DNA of 64,000 bases, taken from assembly GCF_020360975.1 (NCBI RefSeq), contig NW_025408683.1, positions 558,001 through 622,000 on the forward strand. The letters run 5' to 3'. The translations under genes were made by a program, and so were the position numbers. The stretch's first letter is position 1. Each line of letters starts with the position of its first letter. This document shows, one piece after another, positions 1 through 11,044 of this stretch. The DNA is from Hirsutella rhossiliensis. Taxonomy: Eukaryota > Ascomycota > Sordariomycetes > Hypocreales > Ophiocordycipitaceae. Under the pieces are notes generated by a model that had not been told where the DNA came from, searched no databases, and was given only the letters and a program-made list of their open reading frames with translations.

Positions 1-898
1 AAAAGAGCCTCTAGGCTATATAGGTAGTAAGGGTATAGCTAAGTAAGACTAGCTAGAGCTAAAGGACCCTAAGATTAAAAGGGCTATTTTTAGCTCTTTT
101 AATAAGAAAGCCCTTAGCTTAAACGCCCTTAGCTTCCTCCCTATTTAATATATATATAAAGCTATCTTTATAGTCTTTAATAGGGCCTATAAAGCCCTAT
201 TTAGCTAAGGATACTACCTTAAGGTATAAAAAGAAGCTTTAGGAATTATACTTCCTAAGTAAAATAAGTAAGACTATACTATCCCTAAAGCCTATAAGGT
301 TATAAGTCTACTTAACTACTTAGGAAAGGTCCTTAAAAAGCTATATATTACTTAGCTAAGCTATTTAGTAAATATAGCTAGGCTTTTAAACCTTATATAG
401 CTAAGGGGACGAAAATAGCGGTTAGCTATAAATATAGCCTTCCTCCTTTTATACTATATCTAAAAGAACTAGAATTTTAATAAGAAGGCTATTATTAGTA
501 CCTTCTTATTAAATATAATAGGCGCCTTTAATTTTATATTAAAGGGATAGCTAATAAGGGTCCTAAGGGACTTAACCCTTTCTAAGGCCCTTATAAGCTA
601 AGTAGACTACTCCCTTACTAAAAGAAAGATCTAGCTAGCCTTTAAGAGGTAAGTCTAACCCCTTATAGACCTAGTAATAAGGGTACCTTATAGGTCCCTT
701 ATTAGCCCTATCTTATTCCTTTTATATATAAGAGGGACCTTAGTAGCTAAGGGGTACTAGCTATCTTATATAGATAACTTTAGTATCTTTATAATATTAA
801 CCTTAGCTAAGAAGAACGTCCGGTAGTTAAAAGCTATAGCTACTAACCTATTTAAATAAGCTAAGGACTAAGGGGTTTACTTTAACCCTTTTAAGATA
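1..898 (+). mobile_element. Tad-like LINE, reverse transcriptase region, first part (RIP-degraded)
   Basis: Read in one plus-strand frame through many TAG/TAA codons, this gives a non-LTR reverse transcriptase of the fungal Tad/I type. Visible pieces are an AYRVISLLN-like block near 285-320, a GVPQGSP-like block near 680-700 and a YVDDFS-like catalytic block (now YIDNFS) near 767-785, followed by a FDPxKT-like block that ends at 898. No CA or TG dinucleotide is seen, so the stops are explained by CAG/CAA/TGG mutation. The element enters from outside the window and stops abruptly at the LTR that begins at 899. The downstream part of the same family resumes at 7728, but about 1 kb found in the related LINE at 37641-42312 is missing here. 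Family assignment rests on motif order and my memory of Tad-clade proteins. Confidence 0.75.
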
Positions 899-1595
899 TA
901 TAAGAATATACCCTTATATTCCTATTTTACTATTATAAAGAAATAATAGGCATAGGGAGGCTTTATAGAATAAGCTAGTAAAAAGAGGCTCTATAATATA
1001 GTCTAAGGGAATAACCCTTAAAAGACAAAGACCTCTACTAGACATCTATACCTTCCTCTAGGGAAAGCGGGTTAGGATAAGCCTATCCTTATAAATAAAA
1101 ATATATATAAAATGCATAAGTTAATTACGAGTAGAACGGATACCCTATAGCCTATTTTAGCCTAGCGGTTCCGAAGATATCCGCGATATAAGAATAGGTA
1201 GGGCATAGAACATTCTAGTTAAATCTACTACTTATACTAGAACCTATAGTCTTACGTTAACTATCACGCTATAATTAGACCACCTACTAAGTTAGGAAGA
1301 TATACTATAGATAGAGCTTTTTAAGCACTATAGAATATACTAGAAAGCTAACTAATTAGTCTATTAATAGGTAAGTAATAGTCTATAAAAGACAAAGGAT
1401 TTCCCTAGGAGTAGTAGATAGAAAAAGTAAGTTTATAAGTATCTTTTATAACGCTATTCTTTTAATATATTATTTAGCCCCTTATATACTCGTTATAAAT
1501 TCCGGACGAAATCCTACCCTATACTCCTTCGACCGATCTTTCCGCTTATATTATCGATTACCCGATTCTACGCTTATTACTTATACCTTCTTATA
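899..1595 (+). repeat. LTR copy 1 of a 697-bp LTR family (discordant flanks)
   Basis: The ends are TATAAGA and TCTTATA, an inverted pair that corresponds to TGTAAGA/TCTTACA before RIP. Copies of this family also lie at 25752-26447, 50512-51192 and 55407-56103, and no internal region of the parent element is in the window. It keeps more CA/TG than its surroundings. Unlike the other three, its flanking pentamers differ (AGATA before, ATAAT after), and the left flank is LINE while the right flank is the interior of a Gypsy element. This suggests a hybrid LTR left by recombination between two insertions. Confidence 0.85.
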
Positions 1596-2440
1596 ATAAT
1601 AGCTCCGCTACTACCGCTACTCCTACCCGCGCCCCCGCGACCGCGCCTACCGCCGCTGCCTTTACCTTTACTACGCTAGCCGCCCTTACGTCGCCCTTCT
1701 ATATAACGACGCTATCCCCGCCGCTAGCTATAACGCCCGGCCCCTCTACCCCTACCTCCGCCTCTATTACCCTTATAAGTCTACTACCTAGTAAGCGTAG
1801 TAGCTATTTTCCGCTAACTTATTAAAGTATAAACGCTAAGTATAGGCTAGAGCCGCCTACGCGGCCCCCTATATACGGTACGCGTCGTAGGAGCTCCCCT
1901 ACGCCGACTAAGTTAGGCGCTACTATAGCGGTAGTTATTACTAGTACGCGCGTGCCGGCCGCGCCTATAAGGTAGCGCCTCCTATCCTACTCGCTATAGC
2001 GTTAGCTTAAAAGGCCGGCGCGTATAGGTAGGTATAGGGGGCTACTAAGAAGCGCCTTACTGCCGCCGCCGCTGCCTACTATAATCTCCGCGCCCTCGAG
2101 CGCTAGGGCCTCGTCCCTAAGTAAGTTCCTCTCCTTTAGCTCTTTTACTTTTACTATTAACTCTCTTAGCACTAAGAATACTACCTCCGTTGCCCTATCG
2201 GCGGTCCCCTTAGCCGTGCCTATAGCCGCCCCCGCCGCTACTACTAGCTAGGCCCCCCCCGCTCTTAGAGCCCCCGGAGCCGCCGTTGCCGCCGACTAGC
2301 TCGCGGGCTTAAAGGGCCGCCTAAGCGCCTTAGAAAGCACCGCCGCCGCTAATAAGGTAGAGGAGGATAATAAGGATAAGGATAAGGACGATAATAAGGA
2401 TAAGGAGTAGGTCTAGGTAGTTTAAGGGCTCTGCCTTAAA
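1596..2440 (-). pseudogene. Coding-like region downstream of pol in Gypsy family 1 (truncated)
   Basis: On the minus strand, one frame gives an Ala/Gly-rich protein with a predicted coiled-coil stretch (LRELIVKVKELKERNLL-like, near 2180-2120) and few stops. The same frame and motifs recur in the copies at 27860-28860 (+) and 59960-60830 (-). It lies beyond the chromodomain, so it is not gag or pol. I do not recognise a family. The region is GC-rich because its alanine and glycine codons offer few CpA targets. Here it is cut off at 1596 by the LTR. Confidence 0.5.
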
Positions 2441-5400
2441 ATAAACGCTATTTTTATCTTTACTTATATTATTACGCTCGCGTTATCGTAACTACCTACT
2501 CCGCTTTACCTACTTTATAGTCTTAGCTTAGGCTACTATTAATAGTTTACTAGTTTATTATTCTTATTTATTATTCTAAATAAAGCTTTAAACTTATTAT
2601 AAGCTATAGTTCCTATAAACTTATATATAGGTTCCTATATAGGGTTAAGATACCTATGCTACTTAATAAGGACCTCTTAGCGTTTCCCCTTACTAACCTT
2701 TTTCTAGCGCGCGGCCTATATCTCTTTAACCTCTTTAAACTTATCCTCTCCCTTTACCTTAATTATAAGCGGTTAAGCGTCTACTACTTCTTATTTAAGT
2801 AGTAAGTTAAAGGAGGCTCTATAAAGGAGGTCTATATTAATCTTATTATAGACCCCTATTAAGAGACTATTAAGCTCTATAACTTATAGGCTAATAACCC
2901 TTTATACTATAAACTTTATATATAGCTAGTTAAGCTTCTTTTTTAGCTATACTAACCTATAGTTATAGAGGTCTAGCTATACCTTATCTCTTACTATAAA
3001 CCTATAAACTAGGGCCTTAGTCTTATTAGCGTACTACTCTTAATCTTATACCGCGGTAGCTATCGCGGATTAGTAATAATCTATAGTCTCTTATAGCTTT
3101 TATATAAATATAAAGGCGCGGCCCTTTAGTAATAAATTACTATACTACTCCGCTACTATATCTATAGTAAAGGGAACTAATAAAGGTAGTTTAAAGCTAT
3201 ATATTATAAAGAAAGGGGCTATCTTAATAAAGGTATATAGTTTACTATTTAATATAAGTTAGGCCGCGGGGAGCTAATAGTCTTAGTTTACTTAGTTATA
3301 GGCTATAATAGCCTATAGGTAAGCCTATACTTCCTAGTTAACCCTCTTAGGCCCTTTATTAGTCTATAGGTAATATACTATACTAAGTAGCTATATAATC
3401 TAAAGTAGCTAGTATAGGTACTATTAAAAGTAACTAGTTTAATTCGATCCCTTATTACTTATAATAAAGGCTAGCTAGCTATATAAGCGGGCCTAGTACT
3501 ATAAGAAGCGCTTTATATAAGACTTTATATTTATAAATAGTATTAGCTTTAATACTATAGACTTATTAAGTCGGTCCTTAATTACTTATATATAGTAGTT
3601 ACTACCCTCTATAAGTAAGAGGTCTATTATAAAGTCTATTTATATATATATATAAAACTAGTTAAGTACTAAAAGCTACTTAAGTAGCCCCTTAAGCTAT
3701 ACCTTTTAAATCTTAGTATAGCTATAGATATTATAGTTATAGAGGAAGCAGCGAATATAGTACTATAGGAGGGGCTAGTAGAAATCCCTCGTAAGGCCTA
3801 CTACTATACCCTACTTACCTAGGTAGCCTACGATACTAGAGTTATAGACGAGCTAGACTAGCTTCCCTTAAAGCTTGTTTTATTTATCTAGCTCCGGCGG
3901 TCTATCTTTCTCCTTAGCCTCTATAGTATATAGCGCGCCTAGTACTTATAGTCTCCTCCGCTAATATAGATATCCTTATAGGTTAATATAATAGTTAGCT
4001 ACTTATACTTTTAGCTTTAGCTTTAAATTACGGTATTAAGCGCCGGACTTAATAGCGCGGCGCACGCTCTTATAGGTACGGTTTAGAGATAATATCCTAT
4101 CCTATAAGCGCTAGAGGACCTTATCTTAGAATACCCGCGCCGTACGCGCCCCTAGGCCGGTCTATCCCTCCTTACCGGGCTAAGGCGAAGGTATAGGGGA
4201 AGGCTTATCCGTTAGCGCCGCGCCTTCCTTTACTAAGGAAGCTCCTATATAAGTCCGTAGCGCTTCTTATAAGATAAGCTATAGATCCTAGGCCTCGATA
4301 TCGGCTCCCGTTAGCTAGTCTTAATCCTTTTAAGAAAGCGTATCTAGGACTATAAAGTCCTACCCTAGCCGGTACTTAATTAAGAAGTTAAAGTATAAGA
4401 GATACTTTACCTAGCGGGCTTACCGTTCTAAGAGGTACTAGTAGGTTATAAAGTACTTAAGATTCCTATAGTCTATAAGAACCTCGAAGCTCTTATAGCT
4501 CTAAAGCTCCGCTTATTATTACTTAAGGTAGCTAATAATCGCTAGTATCTCTTTATCGTAAATAGTATAATTCTACTCCGCTAAGGTTAGCTTATAAGAG
4601 TAGAACGCTATTAGTTACTTCTACCCGTCTACCTCCTAAGAGAGCGTTCCTTTAAGTGCCTAGCTACTATAGTCTACTTCGATTAATATAAGACCGGTTA
4701 AAGTCCTATTAAAGTAGTACTAAGGCCTGCGAGAATAAGTCCTTAAGCGTATAGAACGCTCCTTTTTATATAGGCCCTTAATAAAAAGCGGTCTATTTCT
4801 TAGTAATTTTATTTAAGGGACTTATAATATAAGAGAAGCCCTTAATAAATATCCTATAATAGTTTATAAACCTAAGGAAGCTCTATACGCTTATTTACGT
4901 AGTTAGGGCTACTTAGTCTTAGATCGCCTAGATCTTTATAGGATCTGCCTATATACCTATGCTTATATAGATAATAAAGCCTAGGTACTTAACCCTCTTA
5001 ACCCTAAATTTATACTTATTTAGGTTAAGGTAGAGCTTATAAAGTTAAAGGCACTCTAAGACCCTCTATACTTTTTATATATAGTCCTTATAAGAGCCGC
5101 TTATATAGATAAGGATATTATCTATATATATAAAGGTAAACTTATTAAGGAAGTCTTAAAGTATATTATTAATATAACGCTAGAAGGTAGTAGGCGCTCT
5201 TAAGAAGCTAAAGGGTATTATAAGCTACTTAAATAAGCTATAGTATATATAGAACGCTATCTTTTACTTATTACCCTCTAAGATCCGTACCTTATAGAAC
5301 GCCTATTTTATATCTAGCTTTATAAACTACTTCGCCTTTAAAAGGTTATAGAGCGTATCTAAGATTAAGGGTAAGGGGTAGCGGTCTAGCCTTATAATTA

Positions 5401-7541
5401 CGTTTAAAGCCCTATAGTCGCTATAGAACTATATCCCGCCCTTTAGTTTACGTATAAATAGGACCGGCGCTCTTACTTTAAAGCTACTTACTTAAATAAA
5501 ACCCTTATCTAGGAGGTCCCTTAGCGTCTTCTTTAATACTAGTAGCTCCGCGTATAATATACTATATAGCGGTCTAAATAGTATAGGTAGTTCCTACCCC
5601 TTCTTATCGGTACGGAGTACGATCTTATAGTCTACCCCTAGCTTATATAGGTTAAGCTTATTTACTTCCTAGGACTTAAATAACGGTAGGAGGTCGTAAA
5701 AGCGCTCTAGTATCTACTACCGTAGCTTAGAGGGCGACTTTAGCTTCTTTACTTAAAGGGCCTTATCGATATCCGCTAAGCTAACTACGTAAACCGCTAT
5801 ATTAGCCGCTGCCTAGCTTTGCCCCTACTCTACTTATCGCACGGTTCCTACGAAGATAGAAATAAGGACTTCTTATACTAAGTATAAAGCTTATATACCT
5901 AGTCTTACGCTTATAGAACCGTCGTTATAGCGGACCTACCGTTATATAGGCCTAAACTATAGCTTCCTTTAGTATAGAACTAAGTATAACTCTATATATA
6001 ATAACTAGGGTTTCCTAAGGATTAAGGGAAATTCTAGTTAGGGGATTATATAAGCTATAATAAGCTTATAGTAACCGTCGACCTTTATAGCTAGCTATAT
6101 AATACCCCTAATTACTATACTCTTTATTACGCCTAAGGCGCCCTTTACTCGCCTTAAAGCGATCTTTTCTACTAATACTTATATCTCTTACGTAAGCGCC
6201 TTATTAACTATAGTATAGTACTAGTAGCCCTTATCTATAAGGGTAATAATAAGTAAGGAGTTATTAATTATAACCTATATTAAAGTAGGCTCTTCTTTTA
6301 TATAGGTAGATAATTCCTCCTTCTCCCTTACTAGTACTAGTAATTAGGGCTCTAGAGCTTATCTTTACTCTAGAGCTACTCTTTTTCCTCTAGGCCTAAG
6401 GGGGCGGAGTCCTCCTTATCGTTTAAAGTAAGGAGCGGTTCTATCTTTACTACTTAAACCGCTATAGGCCGCTTAGCTAAAAGAAAAAGGTATTTTAATA
6501 TAAAGTACGTAAATACTCTATAATATAAGTAGCGGCCGTTAGCTTTTCTCTTCTTAATTTCCTCGCTTATTACTTACTTCGCCTACTACTTAAAGTATAA
6601 AGCGGTATAAGGGGTAGTTAACGGCGTCTTCTTACTACGTCTAGCTTAGTCTATATAGGTAGCTAATATTAAGGTATCCCTATCTATATTAATAGCCGGT
6701 TATTTATCTTATAAAGGGGCGGTAATCCCGTCGCCGCTATATAGCGTACGCTTATAAAACTTTTAGAAATATAGTATTTATTTATAGCCCTAAGCTACCT
6801 TTATTAACTAGCTTATATACTCGCTATAGTTAGTAAGTATAATTATAGGGATAAGTAGCTCTTATAAAGCTAGCTTAATCGAATTCTATAGCTATATAAG
6901 CTTTACGCTATCTTCCTATACTATAGTCCCCGCTACCTATAAGAGCGTCTCTTTAAAATCGGGAAGGAATTCGCTAAAGGTTTATCTATCTCTCTACTTA
7001 AGGGTCTATAGCTTATCTTACGCCTTCTCCTGCTCTTATACGTTGCTAAACGTATATATAAGGTATTAAAAGAAGTCTTATAGGTCGCGTTTACCCCTAG
7101 GGCCGCTCTTATCCTAGAATCTAGAGATCCGCTATATCTAAGGCTCTAGTAGCGTATAGAAGAGCAAATACTACGCTATATCGCGATAGCTATTTAGGCC
7201 CTATTTCTCGTTAGTTATAAACTTCGTCTATAGCCGGCTAAGGAAGAAGTAAAAGGACTCTAGCTTACCGTCCTAAGTCGGCTAAGGGAGCGGCTTTTAC
7301 GTTAGTAGTATCGCTACCGTAACCGGCGTTACGGAGGCCGTAGGGGTTAAAGCTAGTCTCGTAAACAGCTCCCTTAATATAGCGAGAACCTTATCCTTCT
7401 CGCTAGCCGTCGCGCTTTTAATCGCTTTTAGGATAGCTACGATACTTCCTATCCGTTTAAGGAGGGGCGGAGTGCTTCCTTAAAGGGGAGGCGCACTCTT
7501 TAGAGAGATATTTATTAGATCTATTAGTTAATAGCTTATAC

Positions 7542-7727
7542 TATTACGGAGTAGGTAGAGGCGTAGGCCTAGGTACCGTCTATAAGATAATATTAATAAG
7601 CTATATAGAGCTCTCTTATACGCGGCTAGCCCGTATATATATATATAGGATCTAGCCCTCTATATATAACTATATAGCTTAGGCTATAGCCTAAGCTTAT
7701 AACCTATAATAGTTAAAGACTCTTATA
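7542..7727 (-). repeat. 5' LTR of Gypsy family 1 (186 bp)
   Basis: It matches the LTRs at 29373-29558 and 59139-59324, all 186 bp. In element sense it begins TATAAGAGTC (TGTAAGAGTC before RIP) and ends in GTAATA (ACA before RIP). It carries an internal palindromic tract with a GGCTATAGCC core. The matching 3' LTR is absent. Confidence 0.85.
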
Positions 7728-8171
7728 TTATAAAGGCCTATATCTTTATAAATAGCTTAGCCGCTATAAGGAAGGTTATAAGTTTCTTAGACTAGGCTAT
7801 ATATATTAAAAGGCTCCTATTTAGCTTAAAAGCCTTTTATAATATATAGCTATATTAGTGCCCTAGCTACCTAAGGATCTTTAATAATAAGTTAGCTAAC
7901 TAGCTTACTAAGAAAAGCTTAAGGGCCTTTACTTAAGGGACCTCTTTAGTCTTTATTAGCTACTTATAAAGAAAGGTCTAGTAAGCTACTAAGGACTATT
8001 AAAAGGACCTTTAAGCTACTAAGGTAGCTAAAGGCCCTAGGGCTAAGGGCCTAGGTAATTACTATATATTTATTTAAAAGACCCCCTGCCTAGCTTTTAG
8101 CTTAGAAAAGGACTTTATAAGGAGGCCTAGGCTAACCTTCTTAGCCTTTTTCTAGCTCCTATTTAAGGCTA
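7728..8171 (+). mobile_element. Tad-like LINE, downstream part (RIP-degraded)
   Basis: This stretch matches the minus strand of 37800-38060 in the second LINE, in the same relative orientation as the reverse transcriptase at 1-898. It is the 3' part of the LINE after the Gypsy insertion. It ends where the lightly mutated direct-repeat element begins. The exact 3' end of the LINE is not clear; RIPped sequence resumes at 11045 and could be its tail. Confidence 0.65.
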
Positions 8172-8174
8172 GTT

Positions 8175-8682
8175 TAACGGTAGCTGCGGCATATACCTAA
8201 AGACACACCCACGCTAACGGCAATAGTAGCAGCTAGATACCGAAGGACGAGGGGGTCTAAGGGGAACGAAGGAAACGAGAAAGCACTAGGCAGGGCAAGG
8301 CAAAGGCAAAGAGGGCTAAAAAGGTATTTTAGTAAAAGAGGATATAAAAGAAGATAATAATAATAGAAGAAGATAATAATAATAGAAGAAGATAATAATA
8401 ATAGAAGAAGATAATAATAATAAAAGAAGATAATACTAATAATAAAAGAAGAAGATAATAATGCTAATAGAAGGAGATGCTATCTACTAGCTAAGGAGGA
8501 AAAGAGACCTCTTTTATAGACCGAATTTTCCCTCCTTCTTCCCTAGACGAACAGGGGCCAAGGGATTATCTAATTAAGAAGAGGGCTAGCTAGAGACTCT
8601 GTCAAGGATCCTGCCAAGGACCCTGCCAAAGACTCTGCTGCGCGGGCTGTGTATGTTCCTTAGGGTACAGATGCCCCCGTCA
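8175..8682 (+). repeat. Left direct repeat (LTR-like)
   Basis: Nearly identical to 10570-11039 but longer because of more AAGATAATAATAATAG microsatellite units (about 8345-8465). It is more mutated than the right copy: several CA/TG sites in the right copy are TA here, for example GTCTGCTAGC in the right copy reads ATCTACTAGC. Confidence 0.8.
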
Positions 8683-8808
8683 AACTCCTCCACAATAAAG
8701 AACAGACGCCCTCGTCTGCTAGGTAAGCAAGCAGGCAAGCAACAGCTAAGGAATAAAGAAACAGACAAGCAGCCAAGCAGCCAAGCAGGCAAGAAATAGC
8801 CCAACGGG

Positions 8809-8902
8809 AGACCAAGGAATAGACCAAGCAACGGGCCAAGGAATAGGCCAACGAGAGACCAAGGAATAGACCAAGCAACGGGCCAAGGAATAGGCCAACG
8901 AG
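8809..8902. repeat. 47-bp minisatellite, two units
   Basis: Two identical 47-bp units (8809-8855 and 8856-8902) begin AGACCAAGGAATAGACCAAG, with partial units on both sides. Translated on the minus strand they give repeated Trp/Pro/Leu-rich peptides, which explains the overlapping hydrophobic ORFs at 8586-8955. Confidence 0.9.
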
Positions 8903-9249
8903 AGACCAATAGTAAGAAATAGCAATAGAGGAAGAAAAGAGATCCTTATAGGCAAAGGAAAGAAGAAGCTAACGAGGAAGGCAGAGGAAAGAACTCTTAG
9001 AGAAAAAGGGGGAAAAAGTCCCTAAAGAAATACCTAGTAAAATTATTTAAAATTTAAAAATCATACCCTCTTTTCCCCCGGCGACTTTTACGTCTAGCTA
9101 GCTTTACCTAGGCAAATACCTATGCCTAGGAGGAGAATACCGGAGATTGCTGCTCTTATCTTATTTATTTTAGGTATTTCAAAAAGGGGGGATTTTTCAC
9201 ACTTTCGTTAAGACTGCTCAAAGGTGCCTGCCGCGTCGGCTGCTGCGGA

Positions 9250-9620
9250 CCGTGCCGGGAAGGGCGGAAGGAAGGATCTCTTACGTATGCTATTATTGCT
9301 GTCGGAAAGGTCGTCTATCACGGAAGTCGCCTGCCAAGGAAAAGGTCGAAGAAGCTGTCTGCTAGGGAAAGGTCCGTCTGCTGCAAAGGAATTTGTCTGC
9401 CGAGAGAAGACTGTCTGCTAGGACGTCTGCCGGGAAAAGACTGTCTGCTAGGACGTCTGCCAAAGAGGAAATCGCCTGCCGGGACGGAAAAGGTTGTCTG
9501 CCGGAACGTCTGCTGAGGAAGAAATCGTCTACTAGGACGGAAAAGGTTATCTATCGGCACTGTCTGCCAAGGAAGAAATCGTCTGCCGGGACGTCTGCCG
9601 GGAAATCTGCTAAAAGGGGG
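9250..9620. repeat. Degenerate GTCTGCYRGGACG minisatellite
   Basis: A core of GTCTGC plus an A/G-rich spacer recurs more than ten times. The cleanest pair is a 30-bp unit starting GACTGTCTGCTAGGACGTCT at 9409 and 9439. The unit length is irregular, so reading frames drift and no single protein repeat is maintained. Confidence 0.8.
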
Positions 9621-9679
9621 AAACAAGGCAAAAGAGGGGTGCCTGCAGTCTCTAGGTGCGTAATCGGATGGTTAGAATA

Positions 9680-9761
9680 GGTGCCAAGGGGAGCCGTTGG
9701 TCCGGGCCGTTGGTGCTAAAGGGAGCTGTTGGTCCGGGCTATTGGTGCCGAAGGAGCCGTT
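9680..9761. repeat. 32-bp minisatellite, about 2.5 units
   Basis: Units start GGTGCCAAGGGGAGCCGTTG at 9680, with variants at 9712 and 9744. The second unit differs mainly by C-to-T changes, as expected from light RIP. Confidence 0.8.
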
Positions 9762-10263
9762 AGGACCATCTAATCGTGCGAGAAGGAATAAAATCAAAGG
9801 AAGCTGCCGTGCTAGACGAAGAAGTCTGCCGTGCTAGAGGCGCTGCCGAAGAAATTATCGAAGATTGTCGAAAGAAGAGACTGCCGAAGAAGAAGACTGC
9901 CAAGGAAGACTGCTATAGAAAGAGCTTGCAAAAGACCGTAGCCGAGGGGCTGTCGAGACCGTAGCGAGGGAAGCTGTCGGACTGTAGAGACTGCCAGTCC
10001 CGTAGAGCTGTTGGTCCCGTGGAAGCTGCTAGTCGTATAGGCTGCAGAAGAAGTTGTCGTATTGGCAGAGAAAGAAAACCCAGAAAATGTCCGCTGCTGC
10101 TGCTGGCGCAGGTGTCTCCCCTCCACAACAAAGACCAGACGTCCCCGTCTGCAACTAAAGCAGCTGCCGTAGATAGAGCCTGCCGGAGAGCTCTGTCGAA
10201 AAAGAAAGCTCTGCCTAGGAGGAAAGTTCGGTTCGTTGAAAAAAGAAAGTTCCGTCTAGTATA

Positions 10264-10362
10264 AGGGACTCCGGCTAGGGCAGGGGACTTCGGCCGGGCA
10301 GGGGACTTCGGCCGGGACAGGGGACTTCGGCCGGGACAGGGGCAGGGGACAGGGGCAGGGGC
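10264..10362. repeat. GGGACTTCGGCCGGGACA minisatellite
   Basis: Four units of about 18-19 bp (core GGGGACTTCGGCCGGGACA) run into short GGGGCA/GGGGACA units. Translated on the minus strand this gives Pro/Cys/Arg-rich repeats that are not a gene. Confidence 0.85.
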
Positions 10363-10569
10363 CATGGTCTAGGCCAACGGCTGGGGAAAAGAAAAAAAGT
10401 CGGTGAAATCTTTCCCTGCCTAGCGCTTATCTCGACGGGAAAAGTGCGGCAGCACCGGCGCAGTTCGTTTAGCTCTGCCCTTTTCGCATCTTCTTCCTCT
10501 TCTCGAGAGAGAGAGGGAGAGAGGGAGCGGGAAAGGGAAACAGAAGCTTCACGCCCTGGAGACCAGTTT

Positions 10570-11039
10570 TGACGGTGGCTTCGGCACACACCCAAAGACA
10601 CACCCACGCCAACGGCAACAGCAGCAGCTAGATACCGAAGGACGAGGGGGTCTAAGGGGAACGAAGGAAACGAGAAAGCACTAGGCAGGGCAAGGCAAAG
10701 GCAAAGAGGGCCAAAAAGGTATTTTAGTAAAAGAGGATATAGAAGAAGATAATAATAATAGAAGAAGATAATAATAATAGAAGAAGATAATGCTAATAAT
10801 AAAAGAAGAAGATAATAATACTGATGGAAGGAGATGCTGTCTGCTAGCTAAGGAGGAAAAGAGACCTCTTTTATAGACCGAATTTTCCCTCCTTCTTCCC
10901 TAGACGAACAGGGGCCAAGGGATCATCTGATTAAGAAGAGGGCTAGCCAGAGACTCTGCCAAGGATCCTGCCAAGGACCCTGCCAAAGACTCTGCTGCGC
11001 GGGCTGTGTGTGTTCCTTACGGTACAGATGCCCCCGTTA
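10570..11039 (+). repeat. Right direct repeat (LTR-like)
   Basis: Second copy of the 8175-8682 repeat, better preserved and shorter in its microsatellite. It begins TGACGG and ends CCGTTA; the left copy ends CCGTCA. RIPped sequence resumes immediately after it. Confidence 0.8.
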
Positions 11040-11044
11040 AACTA

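Larger units (their letters stand above)
1596..7727 (-). mobile_element. Gypsy/chromovirus family 1 element, 3'-truncated (RIP-degraded)
   Basis: A minus-strand Ty3/Gypsy element. From high to low coordinates: 186-bp 5' LTR (7542-7727), gag-like region (about 7500-6550), protease-like region, reverse transcriptase (catalytic YxDD block as YIDNIL near 5115-5140), RNase H, integrase (about 3900-3000), chromodomain (about 2750-2590) and a coding-like region downstream of pol (about 2420-1596). It aligns throughout with the complete copy at 21872-29558 in the opposite orientation. The 3' LTR and the end of the downstream region are missing; sequence stops at the LTR ending at 1595. The 5' LTR borders LINE sequence, with TTATA at 7728-7732 as the likely target copy. 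All frames are closed by RIP stops. Confidence 0.88.
8172..11042. mobile_element. Non-autonomous element: two ~0.5 kb direct repeats flanking minisatellites
   Basis: Two near-identical direct repeats (8175-8682 and 10570-11039) flank 1.9 kb with no convincing protein. The repeats start TGACGG (TAACGG in the left copy) and end CCGTCA (CCGTTA in the right copy), as LTRs do, and a purine-rich tract (about 10505-10545) precedes the right copy, as a polypurine tract would. Against an LTR element, no 5-bp target duplication is seen. The outer flanks instead read TA-GTTTAACGG and CCGTTAAAC-TA, as a TIR element with a TA target would. The element keeps many CA/TG dinucleotides and is far less mutated than its neighbours. 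The hydrophobic or Arg-rich ORFs here are by-products of tandem repeats. It could be a TRIM/LARD-type retroelement or a MITE pair with captured sequence. Confidence 0.5.

Noticed and set aside
8345..8465. CRISPR-like array (AAGATAATAATAATAG units)
   Set aside because: A simple microsatellite with no unique spacers, in a fungal context, and duplicated in both direct repeats.
8586..8955. Overlapping hydrophobic minus-strand ORFs (72-107 codons)
   Set aside because: They are translations of the 47-bp and related tandem repeats; all overlap, share the repeat period and have no start context or family.
9224..10607. Several Arg/Ser/Pro-rich ORFs on both strands
   Set aside because: Products of GTCTGC- and GGGACTTCGG-type minisatellites; both strands are open equally and no domain is seen.
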